Source of the DNA: Thiohalocapsa sp963695445
GTDB lineage: Bacteria; Pseudomonadota; Gammaproteobacteria; Chromatiales; Chromatiaceae
NCBI GenBank assembly: GCA_963695445.1
Contig: CAVOGV010000020.1
Location: forward strand, 1-64,000
Direction: 5' to 3'
DNA: 64,000 nucleotides
The position numbers and the translations under genes are program-made. Below are positions 1 to 13,466 of this stretch, piece after piece. The notes under the pieces were generated by a model. The model searched no databases. It saw nothing but the letters and a program-made list of their open reading frames with translations, and had not been told where the DNA came from. Every line of letters starts with the position of its first letter. Positions within the stretch are counted from its first letter, which is position 1.

Positions 1-247
1 GGTTTGCAACCCCGTCCCGAACGCTTGCCTGCCCGACCAGGGAAATCCGGGGCTCGCGTCAGAACGTTCCGTCCGGGGCGAATGCCCCGTCCGGCCAGCA
101 GCCGACACCGCGCCTACTATACGCCCGGCCGCCACCGGGCTATGCTTCGGCTTGATCCGCACCGCACCCGGCCACCCTGAAACGCCGTTGTAACCCCGGT
201 TGCCACCGCAAACCTGCGGGCTCTGTCACCCCGACGACCAGCATTCC
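1..247. other. Leader region without a recognised gene
   Basis: I see no convincing coding frame here. It is the upstream region of the large hybrid kinase that starts at 248. It is GC-rich with short self-complementary stretches, but I could not define a promoter or a riboswitch in it. Confidence 0.5.
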
Positions 248-4924
<4,677 letters not shown>

Positions 4925-5078
4925 TATCGATCTGAATCCCTTTTCCGTTGCCTCGACCGGCGCGGTTCGCTGCGCTCGCCGCACCCTGCGGGACTGGTTG
5001 CCCGAGGGCGCGGAATCGCGTTGCCGCGTGGTGGCAGTAGGGGTAGTATCACGGGTAGCATTCGTTGGAGGAAACCCC

Positions 5079-5303
5079 TTGCGCACCGAGAAGTTGTCCA
5101 TTTCGCTCACCCCCGAGGCGATCGGGGTGATTGATGCCTATCGCACCGCCCATGCGATCAAGAGCCGGTCCCAAGTCATTGAGCAGGCGTTGCGTCGGCT
5201 GCGCGAGGATGACCTGGAATCGGCCTACCGGGAGGCATCCGCGGCCGATTCACCGGACTGGGACACGACGACCGGCGACGGACTGTCGCATGAAACGTGG
5301 TGA
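5079..5303 (+). CDS. Ribbon-helix-helix antitoxin of a MazEF/PemIK-like pair
   Basis: A 74-aa protein beginning at TTG 5079, directly after an excellent Shine-Dalgarno (TTGGAGGAAA, about 5065-5074). The N-terminus (RTEKLSISLTPEAIGVIDAY) is a short beta strand followed by helices, as in CopG/RHH DNA-binding proteins; SRSQVIEQALRRL is the second helix. The acidic tail (about residues 45-74) is the likely toxin-neutralising segment. It overlaps the downstream toxin gene by 14 nt, so the two are translationally coupled. Antitoxins of this class usually repress their own promoter; that is family knowledge, not visible here. Confidence 0.8.
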   Translation: MRTEKLSISLTPEAIGVIDAYRTAHAIKSRSQVIEQALRRLREDDLESAYREASAADSPDWDTTTGDGLSHETW

Positions 5304-5625
5304 GATCCTCTATGCCGATCTCGGCTCCACGGTGGGCTCCGAGATCAACAAACGCCGCCCGGTGCTGATCGTGAGCAACGACGCCAGTAACCGCGCGGCA
5401 AGCACCGTCACGGTCTTGCCCATCACGTCCAACCTGGCCCGGGTCTATCCCTTCGAGGTCGCCCTGTCGCGGGCGGACGCAGGCCTGCCCAAGGATTCCA
5501 AGGCCCAGGCCCAGCAGATCCGCACCATCGCGAAGGAGCGCATCATCGGCAAGCCGCTGGGCCGACTCGCGGCGGAAAAGCTGCGGGAGGTCGACGCGGC
5601 GATCCGTTTGCACCTGGCGCTGTAA
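5290..5625 (+). CDS. MazF/PemK-family endoribonuclease toxin
   Basis: A 111-aa protein starting at ATG 5290 inside the antitoxin gene. It opens MKRGEILYADLGSTVGSEIN and continues KRRPVLIVSND, the typical PemK/MazF barrel start; TVTVLPITSN and QAQQIRTIAKERI are the later conserved blocks. MazF toxins cleave mRNA at short motifs and are held inactive by the partner antitoxin. Length is normal for the family and no disruption is visible. The cleavage specificity cannot be read from the sequence. Confidence 0.88.
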   Translation: MKRGEILYADLGSTVGSEINKRRPVLIVSNDASNRAASTVTVLPITSNLARVYPFEVALSRADAGLPKDSKAQAQQIRTIAKERIIGKPLGRLAAEKLREVDAAIRLHLAL

Positions 5626-5858
5626 CCGACACGTTCGACTAGAATTCGACGCTCCCATTGCCGCGGACCGCTGACCTCCGGTCGGCCAGGGCGCGCTAGC
5701 GGCCTTGAGGGCGTGCCGCAGACCAGCGGAGTCGCGCCAAACGAACGTCGCTTGGCTACGACGAGCCGAGTAAACTCCTTGATGCTATCCAATGCTTGCC
5801 GAAGGGTCAGGTTTCGACGGCGATAACGTGCTCACAATCCGCAACACAAGAGGCAGAG

Positions 5859-6077
5859 ATGGACTTTCTTGCGGTGATTCGACAGGTCCGCTGGGCGCTG
5901 GACGCGGCGCAGATCCGCTACGCCTTGATCGGTGAGTTTGCGATGGCGTTACGGGGGTCGGCGCAAAACGGCAACAGGCTGGATTGGGCGCTGATGACCG
6001 ACTACCTCGATATCTTCGGGTTGCGGTCTGAACTGGAACGCATGCGAGGCTGGTATGGCAAGACTGACCGCGGATGA
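5859..6077 (+). pseudogene. Internally deleted minimal nucleotidyltransferase (AbiEii-like) remnant
   Basis: The frame starting at ATG 5859 reads MDFLAVIRQVRWALDAAQIR then YALIGEFAMALRG, which matches the start of small nucleotidyltransferase-fold proteins that normally have an IGG(F/W)A motif followed by paired catalytic aspartates. Here the second Gly is Glu, and the frame jumps straight to a C-terminal-looking block (NRLDWALMTDYLDIFGLRSE), so the catalytic middle of about 100 aa is absent. Only about 72 residues remain. The 3' end overlaps the next small gene, as is common for such two-gene operons. It is probably non-functional; the family assignment is from memory of the terminal motifs. 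Confidence 0.55.
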
Positions 6078-6261
6078 CCGCGCCGCGTTTCGGCGCCTGA
6101 CCGAGACCGGCTGGGTGCAATCGCCGGCGGAACGCAGCCCCCAGCTGGTCGCGCCGACCACCGAGGCACGCTATCGCTATTGCTTGTGGGCAACGGAAGC
6201 GTCGAAATGGTTCAAAGGCACCAAGCCCGTGCGCTTCGGCGGTACCAACTGGAAACTGTGA
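6055..6261 (+). CDS. Small hypothetical protein paired with the nucleotidyltransferase remnant
   Basis: A 68-aa protein starting at ATG 6055, overlapping the end of the nucleotidyltransferase remnant by 23 nt. It opens MARLTADDRAAFRRLTETGW and ends in a basic stretch (KWFKGTKPVRFGGTNWKL). Small partners like this often sit downstream of minimal nucleotidyltransferases. I do not recognise a domain. With the partner gene internally deleted it may be an orphan. Confidence 0.5.
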   Translation: MARLTADDRAAFRRLTETGWVQSPAERSPQLVAPTTEARYRYCLWATEASKWFKGTKPVRFGGTNWKL

Positions 6262-6317
6262 TTAGCCGAGACGACCACAGCGTTCGACAAGCGCGCCCCG
6301 GAGTCGAATCGAACGCA

Positions 6318-8443
6318 ATGCCGATGAGACCGGGACTACCTGGCCCGTCCACCCCAAGGGTCTGTGCGCCGGGTCGGACCCTGTGCTCGTTGGCCCTGTG
6401 TGCCCTGCTGGCGACCGCGGGCGCGCAGCGCGCGCGGGCCGCAACGCCCGCGGTCGATGACCTGTTGCAACTGCCGTTCGAGGATCTGCTGCAGGTGCAG
6501 ATCCGCTCCGCCGGCAAGCGCGAGGAGGAGATCCGCGACATCCCCGCCAGCGTCACCATCGTCACCCGCGACGAGATCGCCCGCTACGGCTGGCAAACCC
6601 TGGAAGACCTGCTGCGCCATGTGCCGGGCTTCTTCCTGATCGACAACACCGAGGATCGCTTCATCGGCACCCGCGGCGCGGTCGGCGGCGGGGTGCAGTT
6701 CCTGGTCAACGGCATCGCGCAGCATCCGTCGCGACAGAAGACCCTGACGGTGCCGGAGATCGCGCGGTTGAACGTGCCGGTCGAGGCCATCGACCGCATC
6801 GAGATCATCCGCGGGCCGATGTCGGTGATCTACGGCAACAACGCCTTTCAGGGCGTGGTCAACATCGTCACCAACGACATCGGTGCCAACGGCTCACGGG
6901 CATCGCTGAGCGTCGGCACCCGCGGCACGGGCGGGCTGTTCGCGCGCGTCGGCCAGGCCGGCGACGACGCTGACTGGGTGCTGAACGCCGGCGCACGCAA
7001 AGACGACGGTCTGACCGGCAGCTACGCCGACATGATGAGCCCGGCACAGCTCGCCGGCTTGGACCCGGCCATGCATCGGGACATGGACGGCGATGTGGAT
7101 CAGCAGGAGGCGAGCCTGGAGTTCTCGGGGCGCTGGCGCGACCTCAGCACCGATCTGCGCTGGACGCGGCGCGACTACGGCATCTATGCCTTCACGCCGG
7201 CCTTCGACGACGGCACCCGCATTCGGCTCGACACCTGGCACGCATCGCTGGGCTGGGCGCATCGCTTCAGCGACAGGCTTGGGCTGCGCGTCACCGGCAC
7301 CCACAGCCAAGAGCACTACGACGTCTATCAGGCGGATTTTCTGCTCGCCGAGCTCGACGGTGATCAATATCAGACCTCCCGCCGCTGGGAACTCGAGGCG
7401 GACCTGCACTGGCGTCCGCGGCGCCAGATCGACGCGCTGTTCGGTTATCGCTTGCTGCGTATCGACGGACTGCGCAACCGGGTCGGCTTTCAACCCGTGA
7501 TCGACGTCACGGACAGGCTCGACGGCTACAACATGCAGGACCTGTTCGCCGAGACCAGCTGGCAGTTCGACCCGCGCCTGCGCCTGGTCGCCGGGGCCCG
7601 GCTGACGCTGCTGCCAGCGGCCTATCGCAGCCAACGCGTCGACCGGGACAACGGGCCAGGTCACCAACAGGACACTGCGCTCGGATGACGAGCACCAGCT
7701 CAACGGCCGCCTGGCGCTGTTGTGGAGCCCAAGCGCGGATCAGGTGGTCAAGCTGATCTGGGCCAGCGCATCCCAAGACAGCGGAGACAGCGCTTTCGCC
7801 GAACTGGAGCAGATCCAGACCCTGGAGCTCAACGCCACGCTGACGCGCCCGCGCTGGATGCTGAGCGGGAGCCTGTTCCAGAACCGCACCAACAACATCG
7901 CGCGCACCATTCAGGAGTTCGACACCGAGACCGGCGCTTACACCTCGGTGGACGACAACAGCGGCCGCTGGCTCACCCGCGGACTGGAGTTGATCGCGGA
8001 TGTCCGGCCGCTGCCGGCGCTGAACCTGTCGGCCAGCCTGACCTGGCAACGGACCGAGGACCAAGGTACGCGATATCGACCCCGGCTACTCCCCCGCCCT
8101 GCTCGCCAAGCTCAAGGCCGACTACAGCCACGGCGCCTTCACCTATGCCGCCTATGCCCAGTACGTGGACGCGATGGAGGCGGATTGGGACTTCGTCGCC
8201 GGACCCGCACAAGGCGTGATCGAACGCATCGGCGAGCAAGTACCGGGTTATTGGAACATCGGACTGAACCTGCGCTGGAACCCGGGCGGACACCCGAATG
8301 CACCCGGCCCCTATGCGGCGCTGAACCTATCGAACCTGCTCGACAGCGACAACCGCTACCCCGCCAACGAATTGACCGATCTCGACCGCGGGCTGATCGG
8401 GCCGGGGCGGACGCTGACGGCGACCGTGGGTTATGGGTTTTGA
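6318..8443 (+). pseudogene. TonB-dependent outer-membrane receptor, broken by two +1 frameshifts
   Basis: The reading frame from ATG 6318 (or 6324) begins with a signal peptide ending near ATAGAQRARA, then a plug domain: EIRDIPASVTIVTRDEIARY, LLRHVPGFFLIDN and IDRIEIIRGPMSVIYGNNAF are classic. The beta-barrel follows. Near 7650 the frame shifts by +1; the continuation reads TGQVTNRTLRSDDEHQLNGR. Near 8063 it shifts again by +1, after which DIDPGYSPALLAKLKADY leads to a normal C-terminus ending in aromatic TATVGYGF. Reassembled it is about 708 aa, a full-length receptor. The two genes after the toxin-antitoxin insert (YfiR and a CHASE8-type kinase) suggest a signalling rather than purely transport role. 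The shifts may be sequencing errors, because nothing else in the protein is lost. Confidence 0.85.
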
Positions 8444-8514
8444 CGCGAGGGACGCGCGTTGCACCGAAAACTAGCGTACGCTTTCACGTACCTTTCACAA
8501 CGAGCAAGACCATC

Positions 8515-8757
8515 ATGACCATTCTCAACGCGACGGAGGCGAGGGCCAGGCTCTACAGCCTGATCGATGAAGCCGCGGCGTCACATGAGCCGGTCATCAT
8601 CAAGGGCAAGAGGGCCAGCGCCGTGTTGATTGCAGAAGAGGACTGGCGAGCAATCACCGAGACCCTGCACCTGCTCTCCATTCCGGGAATGCGCGAGTCG
8701 ATACAAGCAGGCATGAAAACACCGACGACCGACTGCAGCAAGGATCTCGACTGGTGA
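8515..8757 (+). CDS. YefM/Phd-type antitoxin
   Basis: An 80-aa protein (MTILNATEARARLYSLIDEA) typical of the Phd/YefM antitoxin family: N-terminal DNA-binding fold with HEPVIIKGKRASAVLIAEEDW, and a C-terminal tail that binds the toxin. It overlaps the toxin gene by 4 nt. The pair lies between the TonB receptor and yfiR on the same strand, so it may have inserted into a pre-existing signalling operon. Confidence 0.88.
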   Translation: MTILNATEARARLYSLIDEAAASHEPVIIKGKRASAVLIAEEDWRAITETLHLLSIPGMRESIQAGMKTPTTDCSKDLDW

Positions 8758-9017
8758 GTTGGCGATTGGTGTATACCAAACAAGCGCAAAAAGACGCAAA
8801 AAAGCTTGCTGCATCAGGCCTGAAAGACAAAGCACGGAAACTGCTGGAGCTGCTTGAAGTTGATCCTTATCAGAACCCTCCGGGTTATGAAAAACTGCTC
8901 GGCGACCTGGCGGGCGCGTACTCCCGCAGGATCAACATCCAGCATCGTATCGTTTATCAAGTGCTCGAAGACGAGCACATCGTGAAGATTCTCCGCCTGT
9001 GGACGCACTACGAATGA
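8754..9017 (+). CDS. YoeB/Txe-family mRNA interferase toxin
   Basis: An 87-aa protein starting at GTG 8754, overlapping the antitoxin stop (GTGA). It shows the YoeB pattern: WRLVYTKQAQKDAKKLAASG, a central NPPGYEKLLGDLAGAYSRRI, and the C-terminal HRIVYQVLEDEHIVKILRLW then THYE. YoeB toxins are ribosome-dependent endoribonucleases; the conserved His/Tyr near the C-terminus are part of the active site and are present here. Confidence 0.9.
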   Translation: MSWRLVYTKQAQKDAKKLAASGLKDKARKLLELLEVDPYQNPPGYEKLLGDLAGAYSRRINIQHRIVYQVLEDEHIVKILRLWTHYE

Positions 9018-9086
9018 TGCTCTCCGCAACAACGCGTTGATGGTTCCGAGCGCCGAACGTATGCGCCACACCCGAACTGCGAGCGC

Positions 9087-9648
9087 ATGACCGCTCCCCG
9101 CCATCGCGCCGCCGTCTGGCTGCTGCTGGCGCTCGCCCTGCTCCTGCCCTGGCGCTCAGGCCTTGCGGCCGACGACCTGGAACAGGGACTCAAGGTCGCC
9201 TATCTGTACAACTTCACCCGCTTCATCGAATGGCCGGCGGCGAGCCTGGGCGAGCACTTTCGATATCGTCGTGATCGCGCGATCCGGCCCTGGCGCGTGC
9301 CCTGCGCGCGCTGGAGCAGCCGGACAAACAGGTGCAGGGGCGGCCGATTCGGGTGCGTCGCCGTGACCAGCGGCGACCAGGTCGACGACGCGCAGATCCT
9401 GTTCATCGGTGCCGCGGCAGCGGGCGAGCTGTCGCGGCTGCGCGCGCGCACCGACGGGCAAGCCGGTGCTGTTGGTCGGCGACAGTCCCGGGTTCGCCAA
9501 GCGCGGCGTGGCCATCAATTTCTTCCTCGCCCCGGACATCCTCGGCGATAGCCGGCGGCTGCGATTCGAGATCAATCCGAAGGCGCTCGCGGGTCGGCAG
9601 CTCCGGGTCTCGGCGCAGCTCTACGACGTGGCGGAGATCGTGCGATGA
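9087..9648 (+). pseudogene. YfiR-family (DUF4154) periplasmic protein, four +1 shifts
   Basis: It starts MTAPRHRAAVWLLLALALLL with a signal peptide and then EQGLKVAYLYNFTRFIEWP, the hallmark of YfiR/DUF4154. The rest is spread over all three frames: FDIVVI (from about 9260), then ALRALEQPDKQVQGRPIRV, then VTSGDQVDDAQILFIGAAAA (from about 9363), then GKPVLLVGDSPGFAKRGVAI and the normal end (RLRFEINPKALAGRQLRVSA). All four shifts are net +1. The reassembled protein would be about 185 aa, normal for the family. YfiR in Pseudomonas restrains a CHASE8-containing inner-membrane enzyme. Here the next gene overlaps the stop by 4 nt (ATGA) and encodes a kinase with a similar sensor layout. Confidence 0.8.
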
Positions 9649-11006
9649 GACGGCCACGCTCCATCCGCACCCGTCTGCTGCTGGCATTGATGCTGATGAC
9701 GCTGTTGACGCTGACCATCGCCACCGGCCTGTCGGCCTTGATGGACCTGAAGCTGTTCCGCGACCACATGCTGCGCGATCTGCAGGTGTTGGCCGCGGTG
9801 GTCGGCGAGAACTGCGTCTCGGCGCTGGTGTTCGACAGCCCGACGAGTGCCGAGCGAAATCTGACCACGTTGGCGCGTGAGTACCAGGTGCAGACGGCCA
9901 CGCTCTACGACGCCGACGAGACGCCCTTTGCGCGCTGGCAACGGGCACCGGCCGATACGCCAAGCCGGGCATTGGCGGTCGTGATCGAGCACCCGCTGCA
10001 GTTCGATCAGCGCCCGGTCGGCCGTCTGGTCTTGGAGGTACGGCTCGAGGAGCTGGCGCACCAGGCGCGCAACTATGCCTGGTTCGCGTCCGCGCTGGCG
10101 CTGCTGACGCTCGCCGTCGCGCTGTTGCTGGCATTGTGGTTGCAGCGGCGCATCGCGCGGCCGATCCTGAATCTGGTGGACGCAGCTCGAACGGTCTCCG
10201 AACGGCAAGACTTCTCGCTGCGCGTGCCGACGCCCCGCGCCGAACGCGAGATCGGCACCCTGGTCAAGAGCTTCAACCAGATGCTGGCGCAGATCGAGCA
10301 GCGCGAGGCGGCGCTCGATCAGGCCAACAGGACGCTGCGGCGGCTGGCGACGGATTTATCGTTGCTGGAAGAGAGCGAGAAGGCACGTCTGGCCGCCGAA
10401 CTGCACGATGGCCCGATGCAGAAATTGGCGTTGGCACAGATGCAAATCGACGCCGCCGCCGACTACGATGAAGACGACGACGCCGACAGCCGCAATGAGG
10501 CCGCGCAACAGCATGCCGCCGGCGTCGCGCTGATGCGCGAGGCCATCGGCGAGCTGCGCACGCTACAGTTCGAGCTGAGCCCGCCGGTGCTGCACAAACG
10601 CGGTCTATCGGCCGCTCTGGATTGGCTCGCCAGCAATACCCGCGAGCGCTGGGGCATCGACCTGCGCTACGCGGTCGATGCCGGGCTGCCGACGCTGAGC
10701 CGACAGCAGTCCGTGATTCTGTTTCAATGTGCCCGCGAGCTGGTGCACAACCTGATCAAGCATTCCGGTGCCAGCAGCGGCATGATCACGCTGACGGCGG
10801 ATGCCGAGGGGCTGGAACTGACGGTGGAAGACAACGGCCGCGGCTTCGACGCCACCAACACCGGCCGCGACAGCAGCGCATCGGGCGGCGGCTACGGACT
10901 TTACAGCGTGCGCGAGCGGCTGCAACTGCTCGGCGGTAAACTGGAGGTCGAATCCGGTGCAAGCGGGTCGCTGCTGCTGATCCGCCTGCCACTGCCGGAG
11001 CTTTGA
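9645..11006 (+). CDS. Sensor histidine kinase with CHASE8-like periplasmic domain, HAMP and NarX-type kinase core
   Basis: 453 aa. Membrane span 1 is near residues 10-32. A periplasmic domain of about 110 aa follows, beginning DLKLFRDHMLRDLQVLAAVV and VGENCVSALVFDSP, which resembles the CHASE8 sensor of YfiN. Span 2 is near residues 143-165, then a HAMP linker (RRIARPILNLVDAARTV). The dimerisation helix reads EKARLAAELHDGPMQKLAL with the phospho-His at about 254, as in HisKA_3 (NarL-partner) kinases. The ATPase domain has ELVHNLIKHSGAS (N box), VEDNGRGFDA and GGGYGLYSVRERL. Coupled to yfiR by ATGA. The LuxR-type regulator 450 bp downstream is the obvious partner. Inferred role: relay of a periplasmic or outer-membrane signal sensed through YfiR and the TonB receptor to transcription. 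Confidence 0.88.
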   Translation: MRRPRSIRTRLLLALMLMTLLTLTIATGLSALMDLKLFRDHMLRDLQVLAAVVGENCVSALVFDSPTSAERNLTTLAREYQVQTATLYDADETPFARWQRAPADTPSRALAVVIEHPLQFDQRPVGRLVLEVRLEELAHQARNYAWFASALALLTLAVALLLALWLQRRIARPILNLVDAARTVSERQDFSLRVPTPRAEREIGTLVKSFNQMLAQIEQREAALDQANRTLRRLATDLSLLEESEKARLAAELHDGPMQKLALAQMQIDAAADYDEDDDADSRNEAAQQHAAGVALMREAIGELRTLQFELSPPVLHKRGLSAALDWLASNTRERWGIDLRYAVDAGLPTLSRQQSVILFQCARELVHNLIKHSGASSGMITLTADAEGLELTVEDNGRGFDATNTGRDSSASGGGYGLYSVRERLQLLGGKLEVESGASGSLLLIRLPLPEL

Positions 11007-11456
11007 TTGAAGTTTCTCGTTGTCGTTGTCGTAGTCGTCGACGATGAGCGCGCTTGGCGTCGCATATCGCTCGCAAAGGTGCGGCCTCGCAAACGATGTC
11101 GGAACCCGTTGCGATCGGCAAGAGCGCGCTCGCGCAGGAGGACGATAAGCAGAGGCTAGCGCAAAGGCGCGGAGGCGCAAAGGAAGTCGAGCATGGTTCG
11201 ATGGTCCCAATGCGCGTCGTCTTCTCTGCGCCGTTGCGTCTCTGCGCGCGATGTCGTTGTCTCGTCGTTGCGCGACGTGGCGCGGCTGATCGACTATCCG
11301 GCCGACCCGATGAGTCAAGCTTCTTGACGATGACCCGCGTGCCACCGGAAGGGCCCGCTTGAAGAAACCCGCAAGGTCAAGCAATTCGGCGCCCTGCTCT
11401 TATCGGTCCGAGGCATCGCCTCTTTAGAAACTCGAACCTCGCCATTCTCCCCATCC
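11007..11456. repeat. Intergenic gap with an imperfect long inverted repeat (REP-like)
   Basis: The 450-bp gap between the kinase and its likely regulator contains GCGCAAAGGCGCGGAGGCGC (about 11159-11178, continuing AAAGGA) and, about 40 bp later, CTCTGCGCCGTTGCGTCTCT (about 11224-11243, continuing GCGCG). The reverse complement of the second matches the first with several mismatches, so the pair can fold into a long imperfect hairpin. No convincing gene lies in the gap. It may act as a transcription attenuator between kinase and regulator, or simply be a dispersed element. Confidence 0.5.
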
Positions 11457-12095
11457 ATGAACTTGAAGATACTCCTCTGCGACGATCACGCACTGTTCCG
11501 CGAGGGGCTGGCCGCGCTGCTGGCGCGGCGACCCGGCTGGCGCGTCGTCGCCGAGGCCGGCGACGGTGCCGAGGCCATACAACTGGCCGGTCAGTGCAAG
11601 CCCGACCTTGCCGTGCTCGACGTCTCGATGCCCGGAGTCAGCGGCATCGAGGCCGCCGAAGGCATCCGCGGCGTCTCCCCGGACACCCGTATCATCGCGC
11701 TGTCGATGTACAGCGACGTGCATTACCGGCAGCGGATGTTCGACGCCGGCGCCGATGCCTATGTGCTGAAGAACGAGGCCGGCGCGCAGTTGGAACAGGC
11801 CATTGATGCAGTGCTGCGCGGCGAGACCTTCGTCAGCCCCGCCCTGCGCGAGCGGCAGGCGCCGGAGCCGCAACGCTCCGCTGAATTGGAGCAAGACAAG
11901 CTCTCCGAGCGCGAGCGCGAGGTGTTGCGTCGCCTGGCCCAGGGGCAGCGCGCGAAGGACATCGCGCGGGATCTTGGCATCAGCGTCAAAACCGTCGAGA
12001 CCCACCGCAGCCGCCTGATGCTCAAGCTCGGCATCGACAACCTGGTGGGACTGGTCAAATTCGCGATCCGCGCTGGCCTGGTCAGCTCGGATTGA
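11457..12095 (+). CDS. NarL/FixJ-family response regulator
   Basis: 212 aa. Receiver domain: MNLKILLCDDHALFREGLAA, acceptor Asp at about residue 54 in DLAVLDVSMPGVSG, and the conserved Lys in AYVLKNEAG. C-terminal LuxR-type HTH: LSEREREVLRRLAQGQRAKD, then ISVKTVETHRSRLMLKLGI. Given the NarX-like kinase upstream it is very probably the second half of that two-component system. It ends 14 nt inside the convergent thioesterase gene on the other strand. Confidence 0.93.
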   Translation: MNLKILLCDDHALFREGLAALLARRPGWRVVAEAGDGAEAIQLAGQCKPDLAVLDVSMPGVSGIEAAEGIRGVSPDTRIIALSMYSDVHYRQRMFDAGADAYVLKNEAGAQLEQAIDAVLRGETFVSPALRERQAPEPQRSAELEQDKLSEREREVLRRLAQGQRAKDIARDLGISVKTVETHRSRLMLKLGIDNLVGLVKFAIRAGLVSSD

Positions 12096-12558
12096 ACGCC
12101 AATCGCGTTAGACGCTGATCACCTGAATGCGCCGCATCGGGCTTGGCCAACAATCGGCGCAGTGCGGTCGATAAGAGTTCGGGCAGCTGGCGGGAATGGC
12201 CTTTGTCGGGGTGCACGCAGACGTGGACGGTGCGCGCAGTGGCGGCGAGGTCGCCGTCCGGGGTTTGAAATCGATAGTCGATCTTGAATGAACTGGTGCC
12301 CACCTCGGCGACGCTGAGCAGCACGCAGACCTTGTCCCCATGGCGCATCGGCCGCCGATAGTCGGCCTCGGCATGGACCAGCGGCAGCGCCAGATCGCCG
12401 TCGCGGATCATCGCGTCCAGCGGAAAGCCCAATACTTCCATCCATGTCTCATAGGCGTCGTGGGCACGCCGGAACAGGTGTGCAAAGAACAGCACGCCTG
12501 CGGCATCGATGTCGTGCAGCGACACCATGAACTGATACTGAAAGGACTCGGGATTCAT
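12082..12558 (-). CDS. menI: Hotdog-fold acyl-CoA thioesterase, probably 1,4-dihydroxy-2-naphthoyl-CoA hydrolase
   Basis: About 158 aa from ATG 12558 (a longer start at 12588 is possible). MVSLHDIDAAGVLFFAHLFR holds the catalytic Asp of the 4HBT/YbgC-type hotdog thioesterases, and YETWMEVLGFPLDAM is the following helix. It is the last gene of the men cluster on the same strand, which points to hydrolysis of DHNA-CoA, the step between MenB and MenA. The family also includes 4-hydroxybenzoyl-CoA thioesterases, so the substrate call rests on context. Convergent 14-nt overlap with the response regulator gene. Confidence 0.8.
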   Translation of the reverse strand: MNPESFQYQFMVSLHDIDAAGVLFFAHLFRRAHDAYETWMEVLGFPLDAMIRDGDLALPLVHAEADYRRPMRHGDKVCVLLSVAEVGTSSFKIDYRFQTPDGDLAATARTVHVCVHPDKGHSRQLPELLSTALRRLLAKPDAAHSGDQRLTRLAFNPS

Positions 12559-12661
12559 TGGCGGTACCGTGCAAGCATAGGCCATCACGCGGCGTTAGCG
12601 GGGGCGTTCGGGGTAGCAGCGCCAGCCGGTGTCCGGGCGGGAAAAGCGTGGCGCAGCGTGT

Positions 12662-13466
12662 TCATGGTCCGATGCTGGTGCACAGTTGCTCTACGATCTT
12701 CGGTGCCTCCAGCAGCAGGTTGTGACCCGCGTTGGGGACTTGCGTCAGCAGCGTATCGGGACGTTGCTGTCTGACCTGCTGCGCAATCGCCGCAAATTTC
12801 TCGTCCCGTGCCCCAACCAGCCAGCGCAATCGGCCTGGCCAGCGTGCCAAGGCGGTCCAGGTCTCCGGCATCTCCGCGAGACCGAAACAGGCGAGGTTCC
12901 GGGCCAGACCCTCCGCCCGTTGGCCGAGTCGGCGCTCGCGTTGCGTGGCCAGCAGCTCCGGCGCTAGGGTGGCCTGGGTTGCAAACAGGGGCTGACGTTC
13001 CCAGGCATCGACGAAGGCGCCGATGCCCTCCGAGCGCAGCTGCTCGATCCACCGGCGGTCCGCTTGGCGTCGGAGGTCGCGGAGCGCGGTATCGCGCAGG
13101 CCGGGATGGGCGGAAAGGATGGTCGCGGCGCGAAAGCGCGCCGGGGCCGCCGCGATCAGCGACAGCGCAAGACGCCCGCCCAGTGAGTAGCCGATGACCT
13201 GATCGATGCTCGGCGGCAATGCCTCTAGCAGGCGTTCGATCTCGTCGCCGAAGCTCGCCCATCGGGTCCGGACTGTCGCCATGGCCGGGCAGGTCGATGG
13301 CAAGGGCCGCGGGGGCGTCGGCGGGCCAGAGCGACCAATCGCGTCCGTCGCCGGTGAAGCCGTGCAAGAGCAGCACGCGCACGACCTCCCTTGCTCCACC
13401 AGTGGCCCGACCAAACAACCGGCCGGCGTAGCCAGGGAGCCCGACCCGCGGGGGCGACGCGCTCAA
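12662..13466 (-). CDS. menH: MenH-like SHCHC synthase (alpha/beta hydrolase), one +1 frameshift
   Basis: It probably starts at TTG 13466, overlapping the menC stop (TTGA). The first frame gives VVRVLLLHGFTGDGRDWS and AIDLPGHGDSPDPMG. Near 13255 the frame shifts by +1 and continues FGDEIERLLEALPPSIDQ, then VIGYSLGGRLALSL (nucleophile Ser), WLVGARDEKF (acid) and VPNAGHNLLLEAP (His). The order and triad match MenH, which eliminates pyruvate from SEPHCHC to give SHCHC. Reassembled length of about 267 aa is normal. Every catalytic block is preserved across the break, so a sequencing error is a real alternative to gene loss. Confidence 0.82.

Noticed and set aside
200..247. Upstream start for the hybrid kinase
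   Set aside because: It would add 16 polar residues before the signal peptide; ATG 248 opens the signal peptide directly.
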